Shown one piece after another: positions 44,229 to 54,026 of a stretch of DNA of 64,000 bases (position 1 is its first letter; each line of letters starts with the position of its first letter). The notes under the pieces were generated by a model. That model was not told the DNA's origin, did no database searches, and was given only the letters and a program-made list of their open reading frames with translations. Made by a program: the position numbers and the translations under genes. The stretch is from positions 11,547,556 to 11,611,555 of the forward strand of contig NC_133901.1 of assembly GCF_964199755.1 (NCBI RefSeq). Direction: 5' to 3'. The DNA comes from Larus michahellis. Taxonomy: Eukaryota > Chordata > Aves > Charadriiformes > Laridae.

Positions 44229-44350
44229 GCCTACGGCCATACCACCCTGAGAACGCCCAATCCCGTCTGATCTCGGAAGCTAAGCAGGGTCGGGCCCGGT
44301 TAGTACTTGGATGGGTAGACCGCCTGGGAATACCGGGTGCTGTAGGCTTT
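44229..44350 (+). rRNA. RNA5S: 5S rRNA, copy 44 (122-nt insertion variant)
   Basis: G31A, T35C and inserted T; counterpart of copy 38. Confidence 0.95.
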
Positions 44351-45087
44351 TGCCGGCGGGCGGAGAGGTGCTGCGCGTTTTGCTGTTGCGTCCGGCAGGG
44401 GGGCAGGTGCGGGTGTGGTTGCGGCAGGCGGGTGGGCGTGTGGGGCTGCGGGGCGCGTGGGAGGCTTGTGGAGGTTTTTTGGGTTGTTGGGTGCTGTAGG
44501 CTTTTGCCGGCAGGCGGGGGGGCGTTGAGTGTTTTGGTGTTGCGAGTGGGGTGTTGCGGCAGGCGGGTGGGTGTGCGGGGCTGCGGGGCGTGTAGCAGGG
44601 GTGTGGAGGTCTTTTGGGGTGTTGGGTGCTGTATGATTTTGGCGTCGGGCGGAGCGTCTGGCGAGCGTTGTGGTGTTGCGAGTGGGGTATTGTGGCAGGC
44701 GTCGGGGCAGGTGCGTGTGTTGTTGCGGGAGGAGGGAGGGTGTGTGGGGCTGTAGGGCGTGTGCGGTGCGTGAGTTTGGTGTAAGTACTTAGTGGTGTTG
44801 TGTGTGGCGTGTTGTGTTGTGTGAGGTGCGTGTGTTGTTGGGTGAGGCGTGTGTGTGTGTGTGTGTAGGGCAGGGTGCGTGTGGTGAGGGGTGTGTATTT
44901 TTTGCGGGGTGTTGTGTGTGGGGTGTTGTTTTGTGTGAGGTGTGTTGTGGGTAGGTGCGTGTGTTGTGCGTGTGTTTGTGTGTGTGTGTGTGGTGTGAGG
45001 CGTTGTTGTGGGCGTGGGGGTGTGTGTGAGTGCGGGAGGGCGGTGTGGGCGGTGGGTGTGGAGAGGGCTGTTGTGGGGCAGAGGGGT
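44351..45087. repeat. Spacer S44, 737 nt, A/D-E-F-G
   Basis: Shares 'gagtttggtg' with S38. Confidence 0.87.
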
Positions 45088-45208
45088 GCCTACGGCCATA
45101 CCACCCTGAGAACGCCCGATCTCGTCTGATCTCGGAAGCTAAGCAGGGTTGCGCCCGGTTAGTACTTGGATGGGAGACCGCCTGGGAATACCGGGTGCTG
45201 TAGGCTTT
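45088..45208 (+). rRNA. RNA5S: 5S rRNA, copy 45
   Basis: C63T and G65C; counterpart of copy 39. Confidence 0.96.
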
Positions 45209-46039
45209 TGCCGGCGGGCGGAGGGGTGCTGCGCGTTTTGCTGTTGCGTCCGGCAGGGGGGCAGGTGCGGGTGTGGTTGCGGCAGGCGGGTGGGCGTGTG
45301 GGGCTGCGGGGCGCGTGGGAGGCTTGTGGAGGTTTTTTGGGCTGTTGTAGGCTTTTGCCGGCAGGCGGGGGGGTGTTGAGTGTTTTGGTGTTGCGAGTGG
45401 GGTGTTGCGGCAGGCGGGTGGGTGTGTGGGGCTGGAGGGCGCGGGGCGTGTGGGAGTGGTGTGTAAGTATTTTGGGGGGCTGTGTTGGGGCAGGTGCGGG
45501 TGTAGTTGCGGCAGGCGGGCGGGTGTGTGGGGCTGCGGGCCGTGTGGCAGGGGTGTGGAGGTCTTTTGGGGTGTTGGGTGCTGTATGATTTTGGCGTCGG
45601 GCGGAGCGTCTGGCGAGCGTTGTGCTGTTGCGAGTGGGGTATTGTGGCAGGCGTCGGGGCAGGTGCGTGTGTTGTTGCGGGAGGAGGGAGGGTGTGTGGG
45701 GCTGTAGGTCGTGTGCGGTGCATGTGCGTGGTGTAAGTACTTAGTGGTGTTGTGTGTGGGGTGTTGTGTTGTGTGAGGTGCGTGTGTTGTTGGGTGAGGC
45801 GTGTGTGTGTGTGTGTGTAGGGCAGGGTGCGTGTGGTGAGGGGTGTGTATTTTTTGCGGGGTGTTGCGTGTGGGGTGTTGTTTTGTGTGAGGTGTGTTGT
45901 GGGTAGGTGCGTGTGTTGTGCGTGTGTTTGTGTGTGTGTGTGTGGTGTGAGGCGTTGTTGTGGGCGTGGGGGTGTGTGTGAGTGCGGGAGGGCGGTGTGG
46001 GCGGTGGGTGTGGAGAGGGCTGTTGTGGGGCAGAGGGGT
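45209..46039. repeat. Spacer S45, 831 nt, A-B-C-F-G
   Basis: Counterpart of S39. Confidence 0.88.
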
Positions 46040-46160
46040 GCCTACGGCCATACCACCCTGAGAACGCCCGATCTCGTCTGATCTCGGAAGCTAAGCAGGG
46101 TCGGGCCCGGTTAGTACTTGGATGGGAGACCGCCCGGGAATACCGGGTGCTGTAGGCTTT
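46040..46160 (+). rRNA. RNA5S: 5S rRNA, copy 46
   Basis: T96C only; counterpart of copy 40. Confidence 0.97.
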
Positions 46161-46736
46161 TGCCGGCAGGCGGGGGGGCGTTGAGTGTTTTGGTGTTGCG
46201 AGTGGGGTGTTGCGGCAGGCGGGTGGGTGTGCGGGGCTGCGGGGCGTGTAGCAGGGGTGTGGAGGTCTTTTGGGGTGTTGGGTGCTGTATGATTTTGGCG
46301 TCGGGCGGAACGTCTGGTGAGCGTTGTGGTGTTGCGAGTGGGGTATTGTGGCAGGCGTCGGGGCAGGTGCGTGTGTTGTTGCGGGAGGAGGGAGGGTGTG
46401 TGGGGCTGTAGGGCGTGTGCGGTGCGTGAGTGTGGTGTAAGTACTTAGTGGTGTTGTGTGGGGGGTGTTGTGTGAGGTGCGTGTATTGTTGGGTGAGGCG
46501 TGTGTGTGTGTGTGTAGGGCAGGGTGCGTGTGGTGAGGGGTGTGTATTTTTTGCGGGGTGTTGCGTGTGGGGTGTTGTTTTGTGTGAGGTGTGTTGTGGG
46601 TAGGTGCGTGTGTTGTGCGTGTGTTTGTGTGTGTGTGTGTGGTGTGAGGCGTTGTTGTGGGCGTGGGGGTGTGTGTGAGTGCGGGAGGGCGGTGTGGGCG
46701 GTGGGTGTGGAGAGGGCTGTTGTGGGGCAGAGGGGT
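46161..46736. repeat. Spacer S46, 576 nt, E-F-G
   Basis: Shares 'ctggtgagcg' with S40. Confidence 0.88.
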
Positions 46737-46857
46737 GCCTACGGCCATACCACCCTGAGAACGCCCGATCTCGTCTGATCTCGGAAGCTAAGCAGGGTCG
46801 GGCCCGGTTAGTACTTGGATGGGCGAGGGCCTGGGAATACCGGGTGCTGTAGGCTTT
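46737..46857 (+). rRNA. RNA5S: 5S rRNA, copy 47
   Basis: A88C, C91G and C92G; counterpart of copy 41. Confidence 0.95.
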
Positions 46858-48001
46858 TGCCGGCGGGCGGAGGGGTGCTGCGCGTTTTGCTGTTGCGTCC
46901 GGCAGGGGGGCAGGTGCGGGTGTGGTTGCGGCAGGCGGGTGGGCGTGTGGGGCTGCGGGGCGCGTGGGAGGCTTGTGGAGGTTTTTTGGGCTGTTGTAGG
47001 CTTTTGCCGGCAGGCGGGGGGGTGTTGAGTGTTTTGGTGTTGCGAGTGGGGTGTTGCGGCAGGCGGGTGGGTGTGTGGGGCTGGAGGGCGCGGGGCGTGT
47101 GGGAGCGGTGTGTAAGTATTTTGGGGGGCTGTGTTGGGGCAGGTGCGGGTGTAGTTGCGGCAAGCGGGCGGGTGTGTGGGGCTGCGGGCCGTGTGGCAGG
47201 GGTGTGGAGGTTTTCTGGAGTGTTGCGCGTGGCATGTTGGGTGCTGTAGGCTTTTGGCGGCGGGCGGAGGGGTGTTGAGCGTTTTGGTGTTGCGGGTGGG
47301 GGGTTGTGTCGGGGGGGCAGGTGCGTGTGTGGTTGCGGCAGGCGGGTGGGTGTGTGGGGCTGCAGGGCACGTGGGAGGCTTGTGGAGGTTTTTTGGGTTG
47401 TTGGGTGCTGTAGGCTTTTGCCGGCAGGCGGGGGGGCGTTGAGTGTTTTGGTGTTGCGAGTGGGGTGTTGCGGCAGGCGGGTGGGTGTGCGGGGCTGCGG
47501 GGCGTGTAGCAGGGGTGTGGAGGTCTTTTGGGGTGTTGGGTGCTGTATGATTTTGGCGTCGGGCGGAGCGTCTGGCGAGCGTTGTGGTGTTGCGAGTGGG
47601 GTATTGTGGCAGGCGTCGGGGCAGGTGCGTGTGTTGTTGCGGGAGGAGGGAGGGTGTGTGGGGCTGTAGGGCGTGTGCGGTGCGTGAGTGTGGTGTAAGT
47701 ACTTAGTGGTGTTGTGTGTGGCGTGTTGTGTTGTGTGAGGTGCGTGTGTTGTTGGGTGAGGCGTGTGTGTGTGTGTGTGTAGGGCAGGGTGCGTGTGGTG
47801 AGGGGTGTGTATTTTTTGCGGGGTGTTGTGTGTGGGGTGTTGTTTTGTGTGAGGTGTGTTGTGGGTAGGTGCGTGTGTTGTGCGTGTGTTTGTGTGTGTG
47901 TGTGTGGTGTGAGGCGTTGTTGTGGGCGTGGGGGTGTGTGTGAGTGCGGGAGGGCGGTGTGGGCGGTGGGTGTGGAGAGGGCTGTTGTGGGGCAGAGGGG
48001 T
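46858..48001. repeat. Spacer S47, 1144 nt, full A-G
   Basis: Counterpart of S41; its G has 'gggtgttgtgtg' where S41 has 'gggtgttgcgtg'. Confidence 0.87.
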
Positions 48002-48122
48002 GCCTACGGCCATACCACCCTGAGAACGCCCGATCTCGTCTGATCTCGGAAGCTAAGCAGGGTTGCGCCCGGTTAGTACTTGGATGGGAGACCGCCTGGG
48101 AATACCGGGTGCTGTAGGCTTT
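48002..48122 (+). rRNA. RNA5S: 5S rRNA, copy 48
   Basis: C63T and G65C; counterpart of copy 42. Confidence 0.96.
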
Positions 48123-48954
48123 TGCCGGCGGGCGGAGGGGTGCTGCGCGTTTTGCTGTTGCGTCCGGCAGGGGGGCAGGTGCGGGTGTGGTTGCGGCAGG
48201 CGGGTGGGCGTGTGGGGCTGCGGGGCGCGTGGGAGGCTTGTGGAGGTTTTTTGGGCTGTTGTAGGCTTTTGCCGGCAGGCGGGGGGGTGTTGAGTGTTTT
48301 GGTGTTGCGAGTGGGGTGTTGCGGCAGGCGGGTGGGTGTGTGGGGCTGGAGGGCGCGGGGCGTGTGGGAGTGGTGTGTAAGTATTTTGGGGGGGCTGTGT
48401 TGGGGCAGGTGCGGGTGTAGTTGCGGCAGGCGGGCGGGTGTGTGGGGCTGCGGGCCGTGTGGCAGGGGTGTGGAGGTCTTTTGGGGTGTTGGGTGCTGTA
48501 TGATTTTGGCGTCGGGCGGAGCGTCTGGCGAGCGTTGTGCTGTTGCGAGTGGGGTATTGTGGCAGGCGTCGGGGCAGGTGCGTGTGTTGTTGCGGGAGGA
48601 GGGAGGGTGTGTGGGGCTGTAGGTCGTGTGCGGTGCATGTGCGTGGTGTAAGTACTTAGTGGTGTTGTGTGTGGGGTGTTGTGTTGTGTGAGGTGCGTGT
48701 GTTGTTGGGTGAGGCGTGTGTGTGTGTGTGTGTAGGGCAGGGTGCGTGTGGTGAGGGGTGTGTATTTTTTGCGGGGTGTTGCGTGTGGGGTGTTGTTTTG
48801 TGTGAGGTGTGTTGTGGGTAGGTGCGTGTGTTGTGCGTGTGTTTGTGTGTGTGTGTGTGGTGTGAGGCGTTGTTGTGGGCGTGGGGGTGTGTGTGAGTGC
48901 GGGAGGGCGGTGTGGGCGGTGGGTGTGGAGAGGGCTGTTGTGGGGCAGAGGGGT
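48123..48954. repeat. Spacer S48, 832 nt, A-B-C-F-G
   Basis: 831-nt class with one extra G at the start of C (about 48388-48394). Confidence 0.87.
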
Positions 48955-49075
48955 GCCTACGGCCATACCACCCTGAGAACGCCCGATCTCGTCTGATCTC
49001 GGAAGCTAAGCAGGGTCGGGCCCGGTTAGTACTTGGATGGGAGACCGCCCGGGAATACCGGGTGCTGTAGGCTTT
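48955..49075 (+). rRNA. RNA5S: 5S rRNA, copy 49
   Basis: T96C only. Confidence 0.97.
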
Positions 49076-49651
49076 TGCCGGCAGGCGGGGGGGCGTTGAG
49101 TGTTTTGGTGTTGCGAGTGGGGTGTTGCGGCAGGCGGGTGGGTGTGCGGGGCTGCGGGGCGTGTAGCAGGGGTGTGGAGGTCTTTTGGGGTGTTGGGTGC
49201 TGTATGATTTTGGCGTCGGGCGGAACGTCTGGCGAGCGTTGTGGTGTTGCGAGTGGGGTATTGTGGCAGGCGTCGGGGCAGGTGCGTGTGTTGTTGCGGG
49301 AGGAGGGAGGGTGTGTGGGGCTGTAGGGCGTGTGCGGTGCGTGAGTGTGGTGTAAGTACTTAGTGGTGTTGTGTGGGGGGTGTTGTGTGAGGTGCGTGTA
49401 TTGTTGGGTGAGGCGTGTGTGTGTGTGTGTAGGGCAGGGTGCGTGTGGTGAGGGGTGTGTATTTTTTGCGGGGTGTTGCGTGTGGGGTGTTGTTTTGTGT
49501 GAGGTGTGTTGTGGGTAGGTGCGTGTGTTGTGCGTGTGTTTGTGTGTGTGTGTGTGGTGTGAGGCGTTGTTGTGGGCGTGGGGGTGTGTGTGAGTGCGGG
49601 AGGGCGGTGTGGGCGGTGGGTGTGGAGAGGGCTGTTGTGGGGCAGAGGGGT
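49076..49651. repeat. Spacer S49, 576 nt, E-F-G
   Basis: Last minimal spacer in the window; 'ggaacgtctggcg'. Confidence 0.88.
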
Positions 49652-49772
49652 GCCTACGGCCATACCACCCTGAGAATGCCCGATCTCGTCTGATCTCGGA
49701 AGCTAAGCAGGGACGGGCCCGGTTAGTACTTGGATGGGAGACCGCCTGGGAATACCGGGTGCTGTAGGCTTT
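49652..49772 (+). rRNA. RNA5S: 5S rRNA, copy 50
   Basis: C26T and T62A (CAGGGACGGGCC). T62A is in the A-box of the internal promoter and unique to this copy. Confidence 0.95.
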
Positions 49773-50920
49773 TGCCGGCGGGCGGAGGGGTGCTGCGCGT
49801 TTTGCTGTTGCGTCCGGCAGGGGGGCAGGTGCGGGTGTGGTTGCGGCAGGCGGGTGGGCGTGTGGGGCTGCGGGGCGCGTGGGAGGCTTGTGGAGGTTTT
49901 TTGGGCTGTTGTAGGCTTTTGCCGGCAGGCGGGGGGGTGTTGAGTGTTTTGGTGTTGCGAGTGGGGTGTTGCGGCAGGCGGGTGGGTGTGTGGGGCTGGA
50001 GGGCGCGGGGCGTGTGGGAGCGGTGTGTAAGTATTTTGGGGGGCTGTGTTGGGGCAGGTGCGGGTGTAGTTGCGGCAAGCGGGCGGGTGTGTGGGGCTGC
50101 GGGCCGTGTGGCAGGGGTGTGGAGGTTTTCTGGAGTGTTGCGCGTGGCATGTTGGGTGCTGTAGGCTTTTGGCGGCGGGCGGAGGGGTGTTGAGCGTTTT
50201 GGTGTTGCGGGTGGGGGGTTGTGTCGGGGGGGCAGGTGCGTGTGTGGTTGCGGCAGGCGGGTGGGTGTGTGGGGCTGCAGGGCACGTGGGAGGCTTGTGG
50301 AGGTTTTTTGGGTTGTTGGGTGCTGTAGGCTTTTGCCGGCAGGCGGGGGGGCGTTGAGTGTTTTGGTGTTGCGAGTGGGGTGTTGCGGCAGGCGGGTGGG
50401 TGTGCGGGGCTGCGGGGCGTGTAGCAGGGGTGTGGAGGTCTTTTGGGGTGTTGGGTGCTGTATGATTTTGGCGTCGGGCGGAGCGTCTGGCGAGCGTTGT
50501 GGTGTTGCGAGTGGGGTATTGTGGCAGGCGTCGGGGCAGGTGCGCGTGTTGTTGCGGGAGGAGGGAGGGTGTGTGGGGCTGTAGGGCGTGTGCGGTGCGT
50601 GAGTGTGGTGTAAGTACTTAGTGGTGTTGTGTGTGGGGTGTTGTGTTGTGTGAGGTGCGTGTGTTGTTGGGTGAGGCGTGTGTGTGTGTGTGTGTGTGTA
50701 GGGCAGGGTGCGTGTGGTGAGGGGTGTGTATTTTTTGCGGGGTGTTGCGTGTGGGGTGTTGTTTTGTGTGAGGTGTGTTGTGGGTAGGTGCGTGTGTTGT
50801 GCGTGTGTTTGTGTGTGTGTGTGTGGTGTGAGGCGTTGTTGTGGGCGTGGGGGTGTGTGTGAGTGCGGGAGGGCGGTGTGGGCGGTGGGTGTGGAGAGGG
50901 CTGTTGTGGGGCAGAGGGGT
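49773..50920. repeat. Spacer S50, 1148 nt, full A-G
   Basis: Standard full spacer, same form as S10. Confidence 0.87.
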
Positions 50921-51041
50921 GCCTACGGCCATACCACCCTGAGAACGCCCGATCTTGTCTGATCTCGGAAGCTAAGCAGGGTCGGGCCCGGTTAGTACTT
51001 GGATGGGAGAGCGCCTGGGAATAGCGGGTGCTGTAGGCTTT
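50921..51041 (+). rRNA. RNA5S: 5S rRNA, copy 51
   Basis: C36T, C91G and C104G, as in copies 13, 16 and 19. Confidence 0.96.
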
Positions 51042-51778
51042 TGCCGGCAGGCGGAGGGGTGCTGCGCGTTTTGCTGTTGCGTCCGGCAGGGGGGCAGGTG
51101 CGTGTGTGGTTGCGGCAGGTGGGTGGGTGTGTGGGGCTGCAGGGCACGTGGGAGGCTTGTGGAGGTTTTTTGGGTTGTTGGGTGCTGTAGGCTTTTGCCG
51201 GCAGGCGGGGGGGCGTTGAGTGTTTTGGTGTTGCGAGTGGGGTGTTGCGGCAGGCGGGTGGGTGTGCGGGGCTGCGGGGCGTGTAGCAGGGGTGTGGAGG
51301 TCTTTTGGGGTGTTGGGTGCTGTATGATTTTGGCGTCGGGCGGAGCGTCTGGCGAGCGTTGTGGTGTTGCGAGTGGGGTATTGTGGCAGGCGTCGGGGCA
51401 GGTGCGTGTGTTGTTGCGGGAGGAGGGAGGGTGTGTGGGGCTGTAGGGCGTGTGCGGTGCGTGAGTGTGGTGTAAGTACTTAGTGGTGTTGTGTGTGGGG
51501 TGTTGTGTTGTGTGAGGTGCGTGTGTTGTTGGGTGAGGCGTGTGTGTGTGTGTGTGTAGGGCAGGGTGCGTGTGGTGAGGGGTGTGTATTTTTTGCGGGG
51601 TGTTGCGTGTGGGGTGTTGTTTTGTGTGAGGTGTGTTGTGGGTAGGTGCGTGTGTTGTGCGTGTGTTTGTGTGTGTGTGTGTGGTGTGAGGCGTTGTTGT
51701 GGGCGTGGGGGTGTGTGTGAGTGCGGGAGGGCGGTGTGGGCGGTGGGTGTGGAGAGGGCTGTTGTGGGGCAGAGGGGT
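51042..51778. repeat. Spacer S51, 737 nt, A/D-E-F-G
   Basis: Early A/D switch, like S13 and S19. Confidence 0.87.
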
Positions 51779-51899
51779 GCCTACGGCCATACCACCCTGA
51801 GAACGCCCGATCCCGTCTGATCTCGGAAGCTAAGCAGGGTCGGGCCCGGTTAGTACTTGGATGGGAGAGCGCCTGGGAATAGCGGGTGCTGTAGGCTTT
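51779..51899 (+). rRNA. RNA5S: 5S rRNA, copy 52
   Basis: T35C, C91G and C104G. Confidence 0.96.
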
Positions 51900-53047
51900 T
51901 GCCGGCGGGCGGAGGGGTGCTGCGCGTTTTGCTGTTGCGTCCGTCAGGGGGGCAGGTGCGGGTGTGGTTGCGGCAGGCGGGTGGGCGTGTGGGGCTGCGG
52001 GGCGCGTGGGAGGCTTGTGGAGGTTTTTTGGGCTGTTGTAGGCTTTTGCCGGCAGGCGGGGGGGTGTTGAGTGTTTTGGTGTTGCAAGTGGGGTGTTGCG
52101 GCAGGCGGGTGGGTGTGTGGGGCTGGAGGGCGCGGGGCGTGTGGGAGCGGTGTGTAAGTATTTTGGGGGGCTGTGTTGGGGCAGGTGCGGGTGTGGTTGC
52201 GGCAGGCGGGCGGGTGTGTGGGGCTGCGGGCCGTGTGGCAGGGGTGTGGAGGTTTTCTGGAGTGTTGCGCGTGGCATGTTGGGTGCTGTAGGCTTTTGGC
52301 GGCGGGCGGAGGGGTGTTGAGCGTTTTGGTGTTGCGGGTGGGGGGTTGTGTCGGGGGGGCAGGTGCGTGTGTGGTTGCGGCAGGCGGGTGGGTGTGTGGG
52401 GCTGCAGGGCACGTGGGAGGCTTGTGGAGGTTTTTTGGGTTGTTGGGTGCTGTAGGCTTTTGCCGGCAGGCGGGGGGGCGTTGAGTGTTTTGGTGTTGCG
52501 AGTGGGGTGTTGCGGCAGGCGGGTGGGTGTGCGGGGCTGCGGGGCGTGTAGCAGGGGTGTGGAGGTCTTTTGGGGTGTTGGGTGCTGTATGATTTTGGCG
52601 TCGGGCGGAGCGTCTGGCGAGCGTTGTGGTGTTGCGAGTGGGGTATTGTGGCAGGCGTCGGGGCAGGTGCGCGTGTTGTTGCGGGAGGAGGGAGGGTGTG
52701 TGGGGCTGTAGGGCGTGTGCGGTGCGTGAGTGTGGTGTAAGTACTTAGTGGTGTTGTGTGTGGGGTGTTGTGTTGTGTGAGGTGCGTGTGTTGTTGGGTG
52801 AGGCGTGTGTGTGTGTGTGTGTGTGTAGGGCAGGGTGCGTGTGGTGAGGGGTGTGTATTTTTTGCGGGGTGTTGCGTGTGGGGTGTTGTTTTGTGTGAGG
52901 TGTGTTGTGGGTAGGTGCGTGTGTTGTGCGTGTGTTTGTGTGTGTGTGTGTGGTGTGAGGCGTTGTTGTGGGCGTGGGGGTGTGTGTGAGTGCGGGAGGG
53001 CGGTGTGGGCGGTGGGTGTGGAGAGGGCTGTTGTGGGGCAGAGGGGT
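51900..53047. repeat. Spacer S52, 1148 nt, full A-G
   Basis: Module A has 'ccgtcagg' as in S12. B has 'gttgcaagtgg', and C has 'gggtgtggttgcggcagg' where other C modules have 'gggtgtagttg'. Confidence 0.87.
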
Positions 53048-53168
53048 GCCTACGGCCATACCACCCTGAGAACGCCCGATCTTGTCTGATCTCGGAAGCT
53101 AAGCAGGGTCGGGCCCGGATAGTACTTGGATGGGAGACCGCCTGGGAATACCGGGTGCTGTAGGCTTT
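53048..53168 (+). rRNA. RNA5S: 5S rRNA, copy 53
   Basis: C36T and T72A (CCCGGATAGTAC). T72A should break the U72-A103 pair of helix V. Confidence 0.95.
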
Positions 53169-53905
53169 TGCCGGCAGGCGGAGGGGTGCTGCGCGTTTTG
53201 CTGTTGCGTCCGGCAGGGGGGCAGGTGCGTGTGTGGTTGCGGCAGGTGGGTGGGTGTGTGGGGCTGCAGGGCACGTGGGAGGCTTGTGGAGGTTTTTTGG
53301 GTTGTTGGGTGCTGTAGGCTTTTGCCGGCAGGCGGGGGGGCGTTGAGTGTTTTGGTGTTGCGAGTGGGGTGTTGCGGCAGGCGGGTGGGTGTGCGGGGCT
53401 GCGGGGCGTGTAGCAGGGGTGTGGAGGTCTTTTGGGGTGTTGGGTGCTGTATGATTTTGGCGTCGGGCGGAGCGTCTGGCGAGCGTTGTGGTGTTGCGAG
53501 TGGGGTATTGTGGCAGGCGTCGGGGCAGGTGCGCGTGTTGTTGCGGGAGGAGGGAGGGTGTGTGGGGCTGTAGGGCGTGTGCGGTGCGTGAGTGTGGTGT
53601 AAGTACTTAGTGGTGTTGTGTGTGGGGTGTTGTGTTGTGTGAGGTGCGTGTGTTGTTGGGTGAGGCTTGTGTGTGTGTGTGTAGGGCAGGGTGCGTGTGG
53701 TGAGGGGTGTGTATTTTTTGCGGGGTGTTGCGTGTGGGGTGTTGTTTTGTGTGAGGTGTGTTGTGGGTAGGTGCGTGTGTTGTGCGTGTGTTTGTGTGTG
53801 TGTGTGTGTGGTGTGAGGCGTTGTTGTGGGCGTGGGGGTGTGTGTGAGTGCGGGAGGGCGGTGTGGGCGGTGGGTGTGGAGAGGGCTGTTGTGGGGCAGA
53901 GGGGT
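53169..53905. repeat. Spacer S53, 737 nt, A/D-E-F-G with shifted GT tracts
   Basis: The first GT tract is interrupted and shorter ('gaggcttgtgtg'), while the second is 2 nt longer. Total length is unchanged. Confidence 0.86.
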
Positions 53906-54026
53906 GCCTACGGCCATACCACCCTGAGAACGCCCGATCTCGTCTGATCTCGGAAGCTAAGCAGGGTCGGGCCCGGTTAGTACTTGGATGGGAGACCGCC
54001 CGGGAATACCGGGTGCTGTAGGCTTT
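53906..54026 (+). rRNA. RNA5S: 5S rRNA, copy 54
   Basis: T96C only, here outside its usual 576-nt context; it precedes the longest spacer. Confidence 0.97.

Larger units (their letters stand above)
37703..48470 (+). repeat. Higher-order repeat, offset 5829 bp (six genes) x 2
   Basis: Genes 37-42 and 43-48 carry the same six variant types in the same order. Rare variants in S38/S44 and S40/S46 also match. Homology ends within S42/S48. Confidence 0.9.
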
